Shown here piece after piece: positions 12,801-21,556 of a stretch of DNA of 64,000 nucleotides. The translations under genes were made by a program, and so were the position numbers. Numbering within the stretch: position 1 is the stretch's first letter; every line of letters starts with the position of its first letter. Source of the DNA: Clostridiales bacterium (GTDB lineage: Bacteria > Bacillota > Clostridia > Christensenellales > UBA1242); NCBI GenBank assembly GCA_003522085.1, contig DPGI01000004.1, positions 62,001 through 126,000 of the forward strand, read 5' to 3'. The notes below the pieces were generated by a model, which was not told the origin of the DNA, ran no database searches, and saw only the letters and a program-made list of their open reading frames with translations.

Positions 12801-13956
12801 AATTAAAGGTAAGCTTTATGATACTTATGTTTATGGATATGCAAACGTGGTTGACGGAACAGAAGAACTGTTTGCATTAAAACCTTTTGCGGCAACCGCT
12901 ATCGGCGGAATCGCGGGATTGCTTAATGGCGGTGAAATCACAACTGCTTACACAAGCCAAGGTTTTGCAATCGGAAACCAACCAACTGCATCGGTTGAAA
13001 TTAACACAGTAAACTATGTCGGCGGAATTGTCGGCCAAGTAAGCGGCACAGGCAACAAAATTAGTCAAGTTGTAGTTGCCGGAAACATTAGCGCAAAAAA
13101 TGTGCTCGGCGGAATTGTTGGTCAAGTTTCAAACGGAGCGACATTGACAATGACATCAGCAGCGTGCAGGGCAAACAAACTTAGCATGGAAGGACAAAAC
13201 GCGACACCTGTTGTTGGCGGGCTTATAGGAAAGGTGGGAGACAATGCGAATGCAACAATCTCAAATGCTTACAATCTTGCAGATATTACCATCAAAACTT
13301 ACACATATTCGACACAAATAAAAGCAAACTTTGGTGGAATTATCGGCGCAGCTAACGACGACGACAAAAATGCAAACAAATCAATTATCAATCTCAAAAA
13401 TATTTATACCACAACTTATTACAACATCACACTTGAAGATAAATCATCGACGAATACAACTTCACAGGTTTATAGAGCGCATAATAACGCAGCAACCTCA
13501 CCGACACCTTATGATTTCTATGTAACAGGAACGGAAGATTGCATTGGTGTTAACGAAGAAAAGGCAAAAGAGAATGCCGCTGCAAGAGTAATAGACTACA
13601 AGACGAATAGCACAACAAGCGCAAACATCTCAGGAGTCTACAACTCATCAATTTATAAATTTAGGGATGTTAATACACTTAACCCTACTCAAGATATTCT
13701 TGATAAAGGTTATACAACTTTAATGGCTAGAAAATATGGGAAGATTTCAATAACTGCAAACCAAAATGAATATGGAGCGGGGTTATATGACAATTTAAAT
13801 TCTTCGAACTTGGAAAAGTTTAAGATTAACGCGGGCGACAAACTGGAAACATTTGAGTTGTATTGGAACTTATTTAACGGTGTTCACGGTTGGAAAGCCG
13901 CAGAAAACCAATTATCTTATCTTGAATTTGAAGAAAGTTTAAAACTTATTGGTTAA
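3832..13956 (+). CDS. Giant GLUG/Ig-repeat lipoprotein (3374 residues)
   Basis: The start follows a GAAAGGA site. Residues 1-30 are a lipoprotein signal peptide (basic start, then GVIMLLSGLFFVG) with Cys31 as the predicted lipidated residue (FVGC). Residues about 35-1040 and 1500-2250 are beta-rich repeats with the feel of bacterial Ig-like domains, including a BIG2-like segment (LVEISASGELYIKGTGVAEI). Two blocks, about residues 1080-1380 and 2320-3190, are built of GLUG-type units such as GGLVGENNGTIED, GGVVGQNSGYITH and GGIVGQVSGTGNKI, which form long beta-helices in surface adhesins. There is no LPXTG motif or C-terminal membrane helix, so anchoring is by lipid. The reading frame is intact over more than 10 kb, which argues for selection. 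The role is most likely a surface adhesin or fibre; the ligand cannot be inferred. It is the second gene of a unit with the VirB4-like ATPase. Confidence 0.85.
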   Translation: MERVRRNIKKLISCLCLGVIMLLSGLFFVGCGESPADKLTLNPDREVVDVYAGESENITFTIGNYTNGIDTSLSFTLVDSTISSTESEHVKLEVVNKDGTKTTVKVTGKTGGKTTLVASTNEGNKKASVIINVKQYSSKFELKRNSLIYVSKTTPFIPSEKLFNFDDNATERKVTFHFTDAVSKANDNNAFVKAELVKDENDIYSVIFYQEDGFAVVRDEYKNILEGTGISIVAKYYNPQTNATESQQFNLTVLYGFEDGTKIEAYDDAGAVEKIELVTNDDGDGTNNWRSKNFKVKVPHVENIEGTENVKFDVQNDKNGLISVQKVKNLDESTANIDVYDFEIVSTAVAASQTTIRLRLYYEIDGISYVDSGDSSVEQQISIPVYVKIAPSKIVVNNVEQTSADNQYDFYNHYDGEFGWREFNIDVYATDSSFEHVLMTFDNDLIVKYKNKVYTAGVTTYQLKIDDVKQKVYVRGASDAPATTSPKQIKFEVVSDYIRSECSYVCNYSILTGATRLEYDNPNTGYEYKPNQGNTGVFVSSSSIEAVFTHLITDNDFGYATVSYYDGQITAARVVYDGKEEYAGSALGKIVKLKIIPQKVGDVTYKITLDNGVSKLVTFRVIDTFDNFSVNLAGTGNDGVQSAEKVTAPEEGYNDEMKLVMQNTTEKDSDGNIKIVYDKKASLILGSSNGSSVFYSVTHSISNVGVVAVEGSDKTNYVVTTSKYGEGYIDFKAVGINIEDFKVSSITRLAKVNFTSFVPVYSLDVYDTNKDGVINAKANNISLYVGSMVSDPELQTARLSIKVEPQADAYGFYDPTSSDASTSVMRNENYNERYVYWTVNGANVYTLNNEPADLARMIYGQTYKIGPDAINYFGTFDTITGTFLINKDMKATFTFTMFASIRQYGNSKYFSVTIKGETYDFVERVYTNVSANELVFTPSKKSYEIGVYLNPATATNTDVVAKFISNNAEEKNKLINEGEIVIKEVGKGIRLVTIKLNEAVLSPSHTGTLSGVLQIIPKAWYVDDKIIAGYENSIIKMVINYADGTEENPYVLSSAEDVIAIGESDAAMKSHYRLSTTIDLSGYSSKLPLGGDKAFSGSIVGTDDASIVGINIKNVSATGNFGLFNSITGKIKNLTIKGSINLQTGSVVGGLLASKLASGAQLTNVTAYISKSSIKAGANPVKFGGLVGENNGTIEDMCVIYEDFMTISSTSSEVRAGGIAGESTGSILGRKDVTSRFGISAYSVYALIKVEDENGQFVTTGSVGAVASQQTGGQILNILAGGELYAERAGGIVADFAENKGTKIDGFTVRTQVRGQKVALIAVSAPEGSIAFAENTSDDPIKGFKIQATDDGVSTGIYASMYVLIRNSIGEGDFKFESEKARNHKLAIYDGPAEIEKYTSFDSYVNRTEISLANSIDFEYTNDQYFGDVLFVSRNEGLVKEVYNFAKQTTSFDVEPNEDNGFKRLVDNAGNGSNVIFAYYFEAAGYYGAQGYTTEQVYEAQLVLDDLNKLKLNSKFYPIKIAGSDISISSKSSLVEISASGELYIKGTGVAEIEVSSLLNRKNNEKIYLYIINYFNIESYLNEGPDKETGIFTLGDLVLGAESSFKVYSNAGVDVMISPSYYQKNFKVKDIVAKDAGSENTDNGVWASISRSGLVRISNQLIQLKSNHSVTAKAEGTLNHGAATPSRDGITFTKTKDVLDPNASDTITLKASMKQTIDGKEYHLDITTLKNVKINYYEGAKEIKSLNENYVLSSSIVVNDTFVIDSDDKDDFINENKVKFVDKETDIETKIFNVKFEKVKDKALTFNAQISVNKNSEEFQNRFTKNIYKEYKMILQAKSNEEYVKEIPILLVQENVDVIAFTNYALSVAENGGNLVLDETNNIVPGIRGMLSVTLSPLDADFDYVEIANNEMNTLDGASQGTFVIGMMVNGEFKVIPNAESIDGGVKISKSNLEKFFADKSNNANYQGQIFVRYIFSNKDVEDGTSVGIDVTVRQTGGDLSRTASYKFYKKDGVKLGLTGFTNKTFVARGLEYELDVSTIGYDESTVLLTSNKPQQAAIINRDGKYYVKITNDTISYPNGIAGLPFTLTLSASKVDDFGGSVVDTCELNLTILEYVINYDNQTAQDIVSGTSNGVLTTAVGDKKQLAISFDGLVEYDHENNTVAAMVASFLNELSTKGTWTIYTDLNQNNASGEPTLALPISNLNSTKSVITEREDFNIRYLKISDLALTTLQSHDPQVVRRYYFTYSGRYKVSGGKYVYENDNSALPINSQFDVYSYMRGSEESPNPVTTYKEFLEMEQGGYYIQLQDIHVPADEFAPLNTAIKYFDGNSYKFIFDDATYELGTTNSVGLFGTVNSGTIIKNITIQTGSEEVDYVTFNSSATSAINFGFVAGSNSGTITNAKIINGGVSSSLAFKNTPSTEGYYFGGVVGQNSGYITHSQSHIVIESVVSMGGVVGSNQGTVASSLFKNGKLTNKSIYNDIFGVGGVAAVNSESAVIVTSYSSGVVSGDRIYSMETDGSILDSSVPVGGFIFRNEGTIRDCYSNIPLVTTSRCAGFAFNNNGKIIRSFSTSKITNDNSATNFYFAGEGIGTFENCYYIKGKRINKTLSPLTHTGIAALTYNEEGNGNSPTITQNDFKDLAKHFGEYSYAQVPSYNTVWFFSDGNISTAFPSQQFAGGRLELASANIVATSKKEHVRTTLNSDGIAVYIYATAKDTPDDGSVFNPYVIYSPETMENYFVTNNKIASGNYRLVCPIDYSSLASDYSRLYTIDMKGNFEANDMTISGITLSSNEKLDYAGLFGSITGAASGINASIMNLNLIPKEVVFNNASEVGGLVGRAQNANIYNINIYGASSGEEADVTDELTTVTGKNIVGGVVGLTKNSFNIKNVRSLIGAFATNVPSDKSQIDFEKEGSNYDNISFVGGIAGYVSGSGTIKNAYVNRAASNIIGGKAGFMYGGVAKEATIRNSYLYMNTAMRMKPYRYAGLIAGEIKGKLYDTYVYGYANVVDGTEELFALKPFAATAIGGIAGLLNGGEITTAYTSQGFAIGNQPTASVEINTVNYVGGIVGQVSGTGNKISQVVVAGNISAKNVLGGIVGQVSNGATLTMTSAACRANKLSMEGQNATPVVGGLIGKVGDNANATISNAYNLADITIKTYTYSTQIKANFGGIIGAANDDDKNANKSIINLKNIYTTTYYNITLEDKSSTNTTSQVYRAHNNAATSPTPYDFYVTGTEDCIGVNEEKAKENAAARVIDYKTNSTTSANISGVYNSSIYKFRDVNTLNPTQDILDKGYTTLMARKYGKISITANQNEYGAGLYDNLNSSNLEKFKINAGDKLETFELYWNLFNGVHGWKAAENQLSYLEFEESLKLIG

Positions 13957-13997
13957 GATTTCCGCTGATTTTTCTTGAAAAAATGTTGAAAAAGTAG

Positions 13998-14026
13998 TTG
14001 ACAAAAAAATGTAATTATGATAGTAT
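13998..14026 (+). promoter_or_regulatory. rpoBC promoter
   Basis: TTGACA (13998-14003), exactly 17 bases, then TAGTAT (14021-14026). The predicted RNA start is near 14033, leaving a leader of about 134 bases before the rpoB start codon. Confidence 0.85.
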
Positions 14027-14080
14027 TATCTTAACAATATGCGCAAGTTGAGATTGGTGGATTATTTATAATTAAATTAA

Positions 14081-14126
14081 GGGTATTTTAAAGCATGCTT
14101 TTTGCGTGCTTTATACCCTTTTTTTT
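14081..14126 (+). terminator. Leader terminator / attenuator ahead of rpoB
   Basis: A stem formed by GGGTA plus TAAAGCATGC on the left and GCGTGCTTTA plus TACCC on the right, with a five-T loop (14099-14103), is followed by eight T residues (14119-14126). It has all the marks of an intrinsic terminator and lies inside the leader RNA between the promoter and rpoB, so it should act as an attenuator. The leader before it (14033-14080) may hold an alternative fold. Confidence 0.8.
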
Positions 14127-14166
14127 GTCTTTATATTGCAGCATTAAGCATTTAAGGAGAGGCGGT

Positions 14167-17100
14167 ATGTCATTAACACTTAAAAAACAAAAATTTGGAA
14201 AAACAGAAAGATATTCTTTCGCAAAACTCGATGATATTGTTCCAATCCCAGACTTATTGGGCATTCAAAAAAGTTCTTATAAAAACTTTATTGAAAATGG
14301 CATCAGATCAGTGCTTGATGAGTTTTCACCTGTAGTTGACTACAGCTTGAAAGCTAAACTCTATTTCTTAGACTTCAGTCTTGCTGGTGAACCTAAATAC
14401 TCTATTAAGGAGTGCAAAAGAAGAGGCGCTTCTTATTCGGTTCCACTTAAAGTAAAGGCTAGATTTGTCATTGAAGAAACAGGTGAGGCTGTTGAACAAG
14501 AAGTATTCTTTGGTGACGTTCCTCTTATGAGCGAAAACGGCTCATTCCTTACAAACGGAATCGAAAGAGTTATTATCTCTCAAATTGTTCGTTCACCTAG
14601 CGTTTATCTTACAAGAGAAAAAGAAGACAACTCAACACTTCGCGCACAAATGATTCCTGAAAGAGGAATGTGGCTTGAAATCGAACAAGGCGCAAACGAA
14701 GCTGTAAAAATGGTTGTTGACAGACAACACAAATTCTCAATCGGCTTGTTCTTAAAGTGCTTCGGCTTTACAAGTGCCGAAATTGACAAACTGTTTGGTG
14801 GAAATAAATACATCAAAGCAGCGTTAGACCGCGAACCTCAACAAACACAAGATGAAGCATTGCTTGAATTTGCAAGAAAATCTCGTCCTACTGATGTTCC
14901 ATCAGCAGAATCAACAAGAAACTATCTCAACGCATTCTTCTTTACAGATGCTTATTACAACCTTGCAAATGTTGGTAGATTTAAGTTTAACAACCGTCTT
15001 GACCTTGCAAACAGACTTCCTGGACTTGTAAGTTTTGAAAACATTGCTGTTAAAGATGAAGTTTTGGTTAAAGCAGGCGAAATCTTTACAGAAGAGTCAG
15101 CAAGAAAAGTTCAAGATGCCGGAATCAATGAAGTTTGGGTTCAAGTTAACGGCAAAAAACACCTTATGAGAGGTAACGGAAGAGTTAGACTTTCAGCAGT
15201 TATCCCTTGCGACGAAAGAGCACTTGGAATCACCGAAGAAGTATACTATCCAACTCTCATGCAAATCATGAAAGAAAACAAGACAAAAGAAAAACGTCTT
15301 GAAGCTATTAAGGCAAACGCTAAAAACCTTATCACAACAACACTTACAATGGACGATATCTTGGCTACAATCAGTGTTTATCTTGATTGCCTTGAAGGAA
15401 TCGGATCTATTGACAAAGTCGACCACCTTTCAAACAAACGTCTTGCAACAGTTGGCGAACTGCTTTGCAAAGCATTCCGTTCAGGTGTTCAAAAACTCAC
15501 ACAAAACATTAAAGAGTCTCTTCAAGGAAAAGAACTTTCAGAAGTTACTCCATCACAAATCATCAATCCAAAACCAATCAACAAAGCGCTTAAAGATTTT
15601 GTTACTCAATCTCAACTTTCACAACTTATGGATCAAAACAACCCTCTTTCAGGCCTTTCACAAAAACGTCGTATCTCGGCTGTCGGCCCTGGCGGTGTAA
15701 AGAAGGAAAGAGCAGACGTTGGTATCCGTGATATTCACTATACTCACTACGGCAGAATCTGCGCAATCGAAACACCTGAAGGACAAAGCATTGGTCTTAT
15801 CGACACACTTGCTACTTACGTTAAAGTAAACGAATATGGTTTCCTTGAAACTCCATATCGTCCAGTTGATAAAGCCACAGGAATTGTTTCAAAGAAATAT
15901 GAATACAAAATGGCTGATATTGAAGATAAAGCCTACATCGCACAAGCAACCGAACCACTTGATGAAAACGGAAGATTTGTAAACAAACGTGTTATGGCTC
16001 GTCACGGCGCAACAATGGGTGAAGTTCCTGCAAGCCAAATCGACTATATGGACGTTTCACCACGTCAATTCATTTCAGTAGCCAGCGCACTTATTCCATT
16101 CATCAACTCAAACGAAGTAAACCGTGTTTTGATGGGTGCAAACATGCAAAGACAGGCCGTTCCTGTTTTGAGACCAGAAGCACCAATCGTTGGAACAGGT
16201 ATGGAATATCGTGCAGCAAGAGACAGCGGAGCGCTTGGACTTGCTAAACACGCTGGAACAGTTTCATATGTGAGTGCAGATGAAATCAGAGTTTTAACCG
16301 AAAAAGGTGACGAAGATATTTATCCTCTTACAAAATTCGAAAAAACAAACAACGAAACTTGTAACAACCAAAAACCTTGCGTTAAGAAAGGCGAAAAAGT
16401 TAAAGAAGGCGATGTAATCTATGACGGCTACGGCTGTAACAATGGTGAACTTGCCCTTGGTAAAAACGTTCTTGTTGGTTATATGAACTGGCAAGGATAC
16501 AACTTCGAAGACGCTATTTTGATCAACGAACGTTTGGTTAAAGAAGACGTTTATACAACAATCATTCTTAAAGAAGAAGAAATCAGCTGCAGAAACACTA
16601 AACTTGGTGACGAAGTTATTACTCGTGATATTCCTAACCTTGGTGAAGAAGCACTCAAAAATCTTGACGAAAACGGTATCGTAAGAGTCGGCGCTGAAGT
16701 TCGTTCAGGCGATATCTTGGTAGGAAAGGTTACACCTAAGGGCGAAACCGAACTTACACCTGAAGAAAGACTTCTCCGTGCAATCTTTGGAGATAAGGCA
16801 AGAGAAGTTAGAGATACATCTCTTCGTGTTAAACACGGTAAAGAAGGCGTTGTCGTTGACGTTCAAGTCTTCTCAAAGAAAAACAAAGACGAACTTGAAG
16901 CTGGCGTAAATATGATGGTTAAAGTTACTGTTGCTCAAAAACGTAAACTTTCTGTCGGTGACAAAATGGCAGGACGTTACGGAAACAAGGGTGTTGTTTC
17001 AATCATCATGCCTGAAAACGATATGCCTTATATGGCAAACGGAAGACCTCTTGATATTCTTCTTAACCCACTTGGTGTTACTTCTCGTATGAATATCGGA

Positions 17101-17877
17101 CAGCTTCTTGAAACGCACCTTGGACTTGTTGCTGGCTCTCTTGGCTGGAAGATTGCTACTCCAACTTTCGACGGAGCAGACATCAACCAAATTAAAGAAC
17201 TTTTGGTTAACAACAACTTCCCAGAAAACGGAAAAGTTCAACTTTACGACGGAAGAACAGGCGAACCTTTTGACAACCTTACTACTGTCGGATATAAATA
17301 TATGCTTAAACTTGAACACATGGTTGACTCTAAAATCCATGCTCGTTCAATTGGTTCTTACTCACTCATCACTCAACAACCTCTTGGAGGTAAATCATTG
17401 TTCGGTGGACAAAGATTTGGTGAAATGGAAGTTTGGGCTCTTGAAGCTTACGGCGCAAGTCATGTTCTTCAAGAAATGCTCACCATTAAATCTGATGATG
17501 TCACAGGAAGAACAAAAACTTACGAATCAATTATTAAAGGACAACCTATTGCAGAACCTGGAATTCCAGAATCATTCAAAGTTTTGGTTAAAGAATTGCA
17601 ATCTCTTGGACTTGATATCAAGATTCTTACTGACAACAATCAAGAAATCTCAATCAACGAACTTTCAATGGATGAACAGGATCAACATCTTCCAACTGTT
17701 GAAGCTGAACACAACTTTGATGATATTTCTCTTGATTTTGACGAACTTCTTGCAAAAGAAGCAGAAAAACCTGAAGAGGAAGATGAAATAAAACAATCTT
17801 TTGAAGAAGAAACCGCTTCATCAGTTATGGATACAGCCGACCTCTTCGACGATTTTGGCGATTTTGACGACGAATAA
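14167..17877 (+). CDS. rpoB: RNA polymerase beta subunit
   Basis: The 1236-residue protein is the beta subunit of DNA-dependent RNA polymerase. I place the start at ATG 14167 (MSLTLKKQKFGKTERYSFAK), which follows AAGGAGAGGCGGT; an upstream in-frame ATG at 14095 lies within the terminator hairpin and adds an implausible 24-residue leader. Family landmarks are all present: the protrusion and lobe, the rifampicin pocket (SQLSQLMDQNNPLS and QKRRISAVGPGG), the IETPEGQSIGLI region, GDKMAGRYGNKGVVS and the C-terminal clamp GGQRFGEMEVWALEAYGA. In the rifampicin pocket the residue equivalent to E. coli His526 is Gln499 here. The C-terminus is a long acidic tail ending DDFGDFDDE. rpoC follows after 43 bases. 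The usual upstream rplJL genes are absent and lie about 28 kb away on the other strand. Confidence 0.98.
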   Translation: MSLTLKKQKFGKTERYSFAKLDDIVPIPDLLGIQKSSYKNFIENGIRSVLDEFSPVVDYSLKAKLYFLDFSLAGEPKYSIKECKRRGASYSVPLKVKARFVIEETGEAVEQEVFFGDVPLMSENGSFLTNGIERVIISQIVRSPSVYLTREKEDNSTLRAQMIPERGMWLEIEQGANEAVKMVVDRQHKFSIGLFLKCFGFTSAEIDKLFGGNKYIKAALDREPQQTQDEALLEFARKSRPTDVPSAESTRNYLNAFFFTDAYYNLANVGRFKFNNRLDLANRLPGLVSFENIAVKDEVLVKAGEIFTEESARKVQDAGINEVWVQVNGKKHLMRGNGRVRLSAVIPCDERALGITEEVYYPTLMQIMKENKTKEKRLEAIKANAKNLITTTLTMDDILATISVYLDCLEGIGSIDKVDHLSNKRLATVGELLCKAFRSGVQKLTQNIKESLQGKELSEVTPSQIINPKPINKALKDFVTQSQLSQLMDQNNPLSGLSQKRRISAVGPGGVKKERADVGIRDIHYTHYGRICAIETPEGQSIGLIDTLATYVKVNEYGFLETPYRPVDKATGIVSKKYEYKMADIEDKAYIAQATEPLDENGRFVNKRVMARHGATMGEVPASQIDYMDVSPRQFISVASALIPFINSNEVNRVLMGANMQRQAVPVLRPEAPIVGTGMEYRAARDSGALGLAKHAGTVSYVSADEIRVLTEKGDEDIYPLTKFEKTNNETCNNQKPCVKKGEKVKEGDVIYDGYGCNNGELALGKNVLVGYMNWQGYNFEDAILINERLVKEDVYTTIILKEEEISCRNTKLGDEVITRDIPNLGEEALKNLDENGIVRVGAEVRSGDILVGKVTPKGETELTPEERLLRAIFGDKAREVRDTSLRVKHGKEGVVVDVQVFSKKNKDELEAGVNMMVKVTVAQKRKLSVGDKMAGRYGNKGVVSIIMPENDMPYMANGRPLDILLNPLGVTSRMNIGQLLETHLGLVAGSLGWKIATPTFDGADINQIKELLVNNNFPENGKVQLYDGRTGEPFDNLTTVGYKYMLKLEHMVDSKIHARSIGSYSLITQQPLGGKSLFGGQRFGEMEVWALEAYGASHVLQEMLTIKSDDVTGRTKTYESIIKGQPIAEPGIPESFKVLVKELQSLGLDIKILTDNNQEISINELSMDEQDQHLPTVEAEHNFDDISLDFDELLAKEAEKPEEEDEIKQSFEEETASSVMDTADLFDDFGDFDDE

Positions 17878-17920
17878 TTTAATTTAGATAGATTTTGACA
17901 AAGATAAAAGGGAGAAAGTT

Positions 17921-20900
17921 ATGTTTGAACTCAATAACTTCAATTCAATTAGAATAGGCATTGCTTCACCGGAAAAGATCAGAGAATGGTCTCACGGTGA
18001 AGTAACTAAACCTGAAACAATAAACTACCGAACTCAGAAGCCTGAAAAGGACGGTCTTTTTTGTGAAAAGATTTTCGGACCTAGAAAAGACTGGGAATGC
18101 CACTGCGGAAAGTATAAAAGAATCCGTTATCGTGGTGTTGTCTGCGATAAGTGCGGGGTAGAAGTTACTCGTGCAAAGGTTAGAAGAGAAAGAATGGGTC
18201 ACATCGAACTTGCTGCTCCTGTTACTCATCTTTGGTATTTTAGATCTGTTCCTTCAAGAATCGGAACCCTTCTTGATCTTACCCCAAAGACTCTTGAACA
18301 AGTAGTTTATTATGTAAACTACATTGTTATCGACCCAAAAGGAACGGACTTTGTTTATAAACAAGTAATCACAGACAAAGAATATCGCGATGCTATTGAA
18401 AAATATGGATATGGTTCATTTGAAGCAGGCATGGGCGCAGAAGCAATCAAAAAATTGCTTTCACAAGTAGACCTTAAAAAGGAAAGTGAAACCCTTAAAG
18501 AAGGTCTTCCAACAATGAAAGGCCAAAGAAGAATCAAAGCCATCAAAAAACTTGATGTTGTTGAATCTTTCTTGAAAAGCGGAAATGATCCTACATGGAT
18601 GGTGCTTGACGTTCTTCCAGTGCTTCCACCAGAACTTCGTCCTATGGTTCCACTTGATGGCGGAAGATATGCTTCTTCAGACCTTAATGACCTTTATCGT
18701 CGTGTTATCAACAGAAACAACCGTCTTAAAAAACTTATGGAACTTGGTGCACCTGAAGTCATCATTAGAAACGAAAAACGTATGCTCCAAGAAGCCGTAG
18801 ACAACCTTATCGACAACGGAAAACGCGGGAAAGCGGTTCAAGGTTCAAAACAAAGAGACCTTAAATCACTTACTGCAATGCTTGGCGGAAAGCAAGGCCG
18901 ATTCAGACAAAATTTGCTTGGAAAACGCGTTGACTATTCTGGACGTTCAGTTATCGTTGTTGGACCAGAACTTAAAATGTATCAATGCGGACTTCCAAAA
19001 GAAATGGCTCTTGAACTTTTTAAGCCTTTCATTATCAATCGTTTAATCGAACTTAACAAATCAAACAATATCAAAAGTGCAAAACGCATGATCGAACGTG
19101 AAAAACCTGTTGTTTGGGACGTTCTCGACGAAGTTATTAAAGAACACCCTGTTCTTCTTAACCGTGCCCCAACACTTCACAGACTTTCTGTTCAAGCATT
19201 CGAACCAGTGCTTGTTGAAGGTAGAGCTATTAAACTTCACCCATCAGCATGTCCTGCATTCAACGCCGACTTCGACGGTGACCAAATGCCTGTTCACGTT
19301 CCACTTTCAATTGATGCAAGAACTGAAGCAAGAACTCTTATGCTTGCATCAAACAACATCTTGAAACTTGCAGATGGAGAACCTATCGTTACACCTACAC
19401 AGGACGTTGTTCTCGGATGTTATTCACTTACACAAATCCTTCCTGGCAAGAAAGGTGAAAAGAGCGTGTTTGGATCTATTGAAGAAGCAATGATTGCTTA
19501 TCAAACAGGTGCTGTAAACATTCAAGCGGAAATTCAAGTTAGAATTCAAAAAGAAGTTAACGGCAAAAAATACGCAAAACGTATTACTACCAGCGTAGGA
19601 AGACTTATTTTCAACAAAATCCTTCCAGAAGGTTTGTTGATTGATAGAACGAAAGAAGAAAACTATTGCGAACTTGAAAGCAATAAACTTATCAGCAAAA
19701 AAGACCTAAAAAGCCTTATTGCTGTTGCTTATGATAAACTTGGAACTACTGACTGTTCAATTCTTATCGACAACCTTAAAGATTTAGGTTACAAATATTC
19801 AACTCTTATTGCAAACACAATCAACGCGTTTGACGGAACAGAACCTGTTCATAAGAAAGAATACTTGGCAGAAGCAGAAGCTAAAGTTCTTGAAAACGAA
19901 AAATTGTTCAAACGTGGACTTATCACAAACGACGAACGTATTGATGACAACATTGCAGTTTGGGCAGAAGTTCAAAAGAAACTTGAAGGGGAATCATTAA
20001 GCGAACTTAAAGACGGAAACCCACTTAAAACTATCATTGCATCAGGCGCGCGTGGATCAGCTCAACAGCTTAACTCAGTGTGCGGCATGGTTGGTCTTAA
20101 GAGTGCGGCTTCTGGACAAAAGATTGATGTTCCTGTTAGATCAAACTTTATTCATGGTCTTCAACCTGTTGAACACTTCCTTTCAGCACGTGGTGCTCGT
20201 AAAGGTCTGATGGATACAGCTATGAAAACAGCTGACTCAGGTTATTTGACAAGAAGACTGGTTGACGTTGCTCAAGATGTTGTAGTTACAACTGACGACT
20301 GCTTTGCAGATCTTGGCGAAGCGGTTAAAGGTGTTTGGGTAAGTGACATTTATCACAATGGCAACCTTCAAGAAAGCCTTGCAGAAAGAATTTATGGCAG
20401 AGTTGCTGTTGACAATATCGTTGATCCTAAAACTGGCGAAGTTATTGTTGCTGCAAATGAAATGATTTCAAAACAACAAGCTGCAAAAATTCAAGAAGCA
20501 GGAATCAAGAAAGTTCAAATTCGTTCACTCCTTACATGCAAATGCAAACACGGCGTTTGCGCTAAATGTTACGGACGTAACCTTTCAGGTAAAAACATTG
20601 TTCAAAAAGGCGAAGCTGTTGGTATTATCGCTGCTCAATCAATCGGTGAGCCTGGCACACAGCTTACAATGAGAACTTTCCACTCAGGCGGATCAGCTGT
20701 TGTTGCCGATATTACACAAGGTCTTCCAAGGGTAGAAGAAATTTTCGAAGCTCGTCGTCCAAAAGGGGAATGCGTGCTTAGCGAAATCGCTGGAAAAGTT
20801 AAAATCAAACAAGACGCTAAGTATTATATTGTCACTGTTATTTCTAAAGACGGAGACGAAGAATACGAGGTTAAGAAACCTGCTGTTTTGGCAGTTAAAG

Positions 20901-21448
20901 ATGGCGACACAGTTGAACCTGGCAGCCAAATTACACAAGGACCTTGCAATCCATCTGATCTTCTTAGATTGCGTGGACTTAAAGGACTTCAAGAATATCT
21001 TCTTACAGAAGTTATTGGCGCATATCGTGGACAAGATGTTCCAGTAAATGACAAACATGTTGAAATTATCATTCGTCAAATGCTTAAGAAAGTTAAGATT
21101 GAATCTTCTGGAGATACAAGCCTTCTTCCTGGTGAACTTGTTGACATTTACAGATGTGAAGAAGAAAACGACAGAGTGCTTCAAGAAGGCGGAATCCCTG
21201 CAACAGCAAAGAGAGTTCTTCAAGGAATTACAAAGGCATCACTTTCAACAGAATCATTCCTTTCAGCAGCATCTTTCCAAGAAACATCTCGTGTTCTTAC
21301 AGACGCAGCTCTTAAAGGCAAAGTTGATACCCTTGCAGGTATTAAAGAAAACGTTATTATCGGAAAACTTATTCCAGCCGGAACAGGTGTTAAAGAATAT
21401 CGCGAAGTTATGCCAATCATCGTTAAAGATGAAGAAGTTGCAGAATAA
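17921..21448 (+). CDS. rpoC: RNA polymerase beta-prime subunit
   Basis: 1175 residues, catalytic subunit of RNA polymerase. An AGGGAGAAAG site precedes the ATG. The N-terminal zinc finger ([20 protein letters not shown], about residues 58-77) and the second zinc site ([11 protein letters not shown], near residue 870) are intact. The magnesium-binding NADFDGD loop is at about residues 448-454, with Asp450, Asp452 and Asp454 as the metal ligands. The trigger loop and bridge-helix region ([17 protein letters not shown]) is conserved. The length matches Firmicutes RpoC without large lineage inserts. It is co-transcribed with rpoB and ends just before a strong terminator. Confidence 0.98.
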   Translation: MFELNNFNSIRIGIASPEKIREWSHGEVTKPETINYRTQKPEKDGLFCEKIFGPRKDWECHCGKYKRIRYRGVVCDKCGVEVTRAKVRRERMGHIELAAPVTHLWYFRSVPSRIGTLLDLTPKTLEQVVYYVNYIVIDPKGTDFVYKQVITDKEYRDAIEKYGYGSFEAGMGAEAIKKLLSQVDLKKESETLKEGLPTMKGQRRIKAIKKLDVVESFLKSGNDPTWMVLDVLPVLPPELRPMVPLDGGRYASSDLNDLYRRVINRNNRLKKLMELGAPEVIIRNEKRMLQEAVDNLIDNGKRGKAVQGSKQRDLKSLTAMLGGKQGRFRQNLLGKRVDYSGRSVIVVGPELKMYQCGLPKEMALELFKPFIINRLIELNKSNNIKSAKRMIEREKPVVWDVLDEVIKEHPVLLNRAPTLHRLSVQAFEPVLVEGRAIKLHPSACPAFNADFDGDQMPVHVPLSIDARTEARTLMLASNNILKLADGEPIVTPTQDVVLGCYSLTQILPGKKGEKSVFGSIEEAMIAYQTGAVNIQAEIQVRIQKEVNGKKYAKRITTSVGRLIFNKILPEGLLIDRTKEENYCELESNKLISKKDLKSLIAVAYDKLGTTDCSILIDNLKDLGYKYSTLIANTINAFDGTEPVHKKEYLAEAEAKVLENEKLFKRGLITNDERIDDNIAVWAEVQKKLEGESLSELKDGNPLKTIIASGARGSAQQLNSVCGMVGLKSAASGQKIDVPVRSNFIHGLQPVEHFLSARGARKGLMDTAMKTADSGYLTRRLVDVAQDVVVTTDDCFADLGEAVKGVWVSDIYHNGNLQESLAERIYGRVAVDNIVDPKTGEVIVAANEMISKQQAAKIQEAGIKKVQIRSLLTCKCKHGVCAKCYGRNLSGKNIVQKGEAVGIIAAQSIGEPGTQLTMRTFHSGGSAVVADITQGLPRVEEIFEARRPKGECVLSEIAGKVKIKQDAKYYIVTVISKDGDEEYEVKKPAVLAVKDGDTVEPGSQITQGPCNPSDLLRLRGLKGLQEYLLTEVIGAYRGQDVPVNDKHVEIIIRQMLKKVKIESSGDTSLLPGELVDIYRCEEENDRVLQEGGIPATAKRVLQGITKASLSTESFLSAASFQETSRVLTDAALKGKVDTLAGIKENVIIGKLIPAGTGVKEYREVMPIIVKDEEVAE

Positions 21449-21461
21449 CTTAATAATTAAG

Positions 21462-21490
21462 AAAAAACACGCAAAATTGCGTGTTTTTTT
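21462..21490 (+). terminator. Terminator of rpoBC
   Basis: AAACACGCA (21465-21473) pairs with TGCGTGTTT (21478-21486) around a four-base loop, and is followed by a T tract. Confidence 0.9.
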
Positions 21491-21556
21491 TGTTTAAATT
21501 CATCAATTATTTAAATTTGTGATAAAGCAGAGAAGTAATTGTTTTAAAAAAATTGC

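Noticed and set aside
14095..14166. In-frame upstream start for rpoB
   Set aside because: The extra 24 codons lie on the leader terminator hairpin and have no ribosome binding site; the start at 14167 follows AAGGAG.
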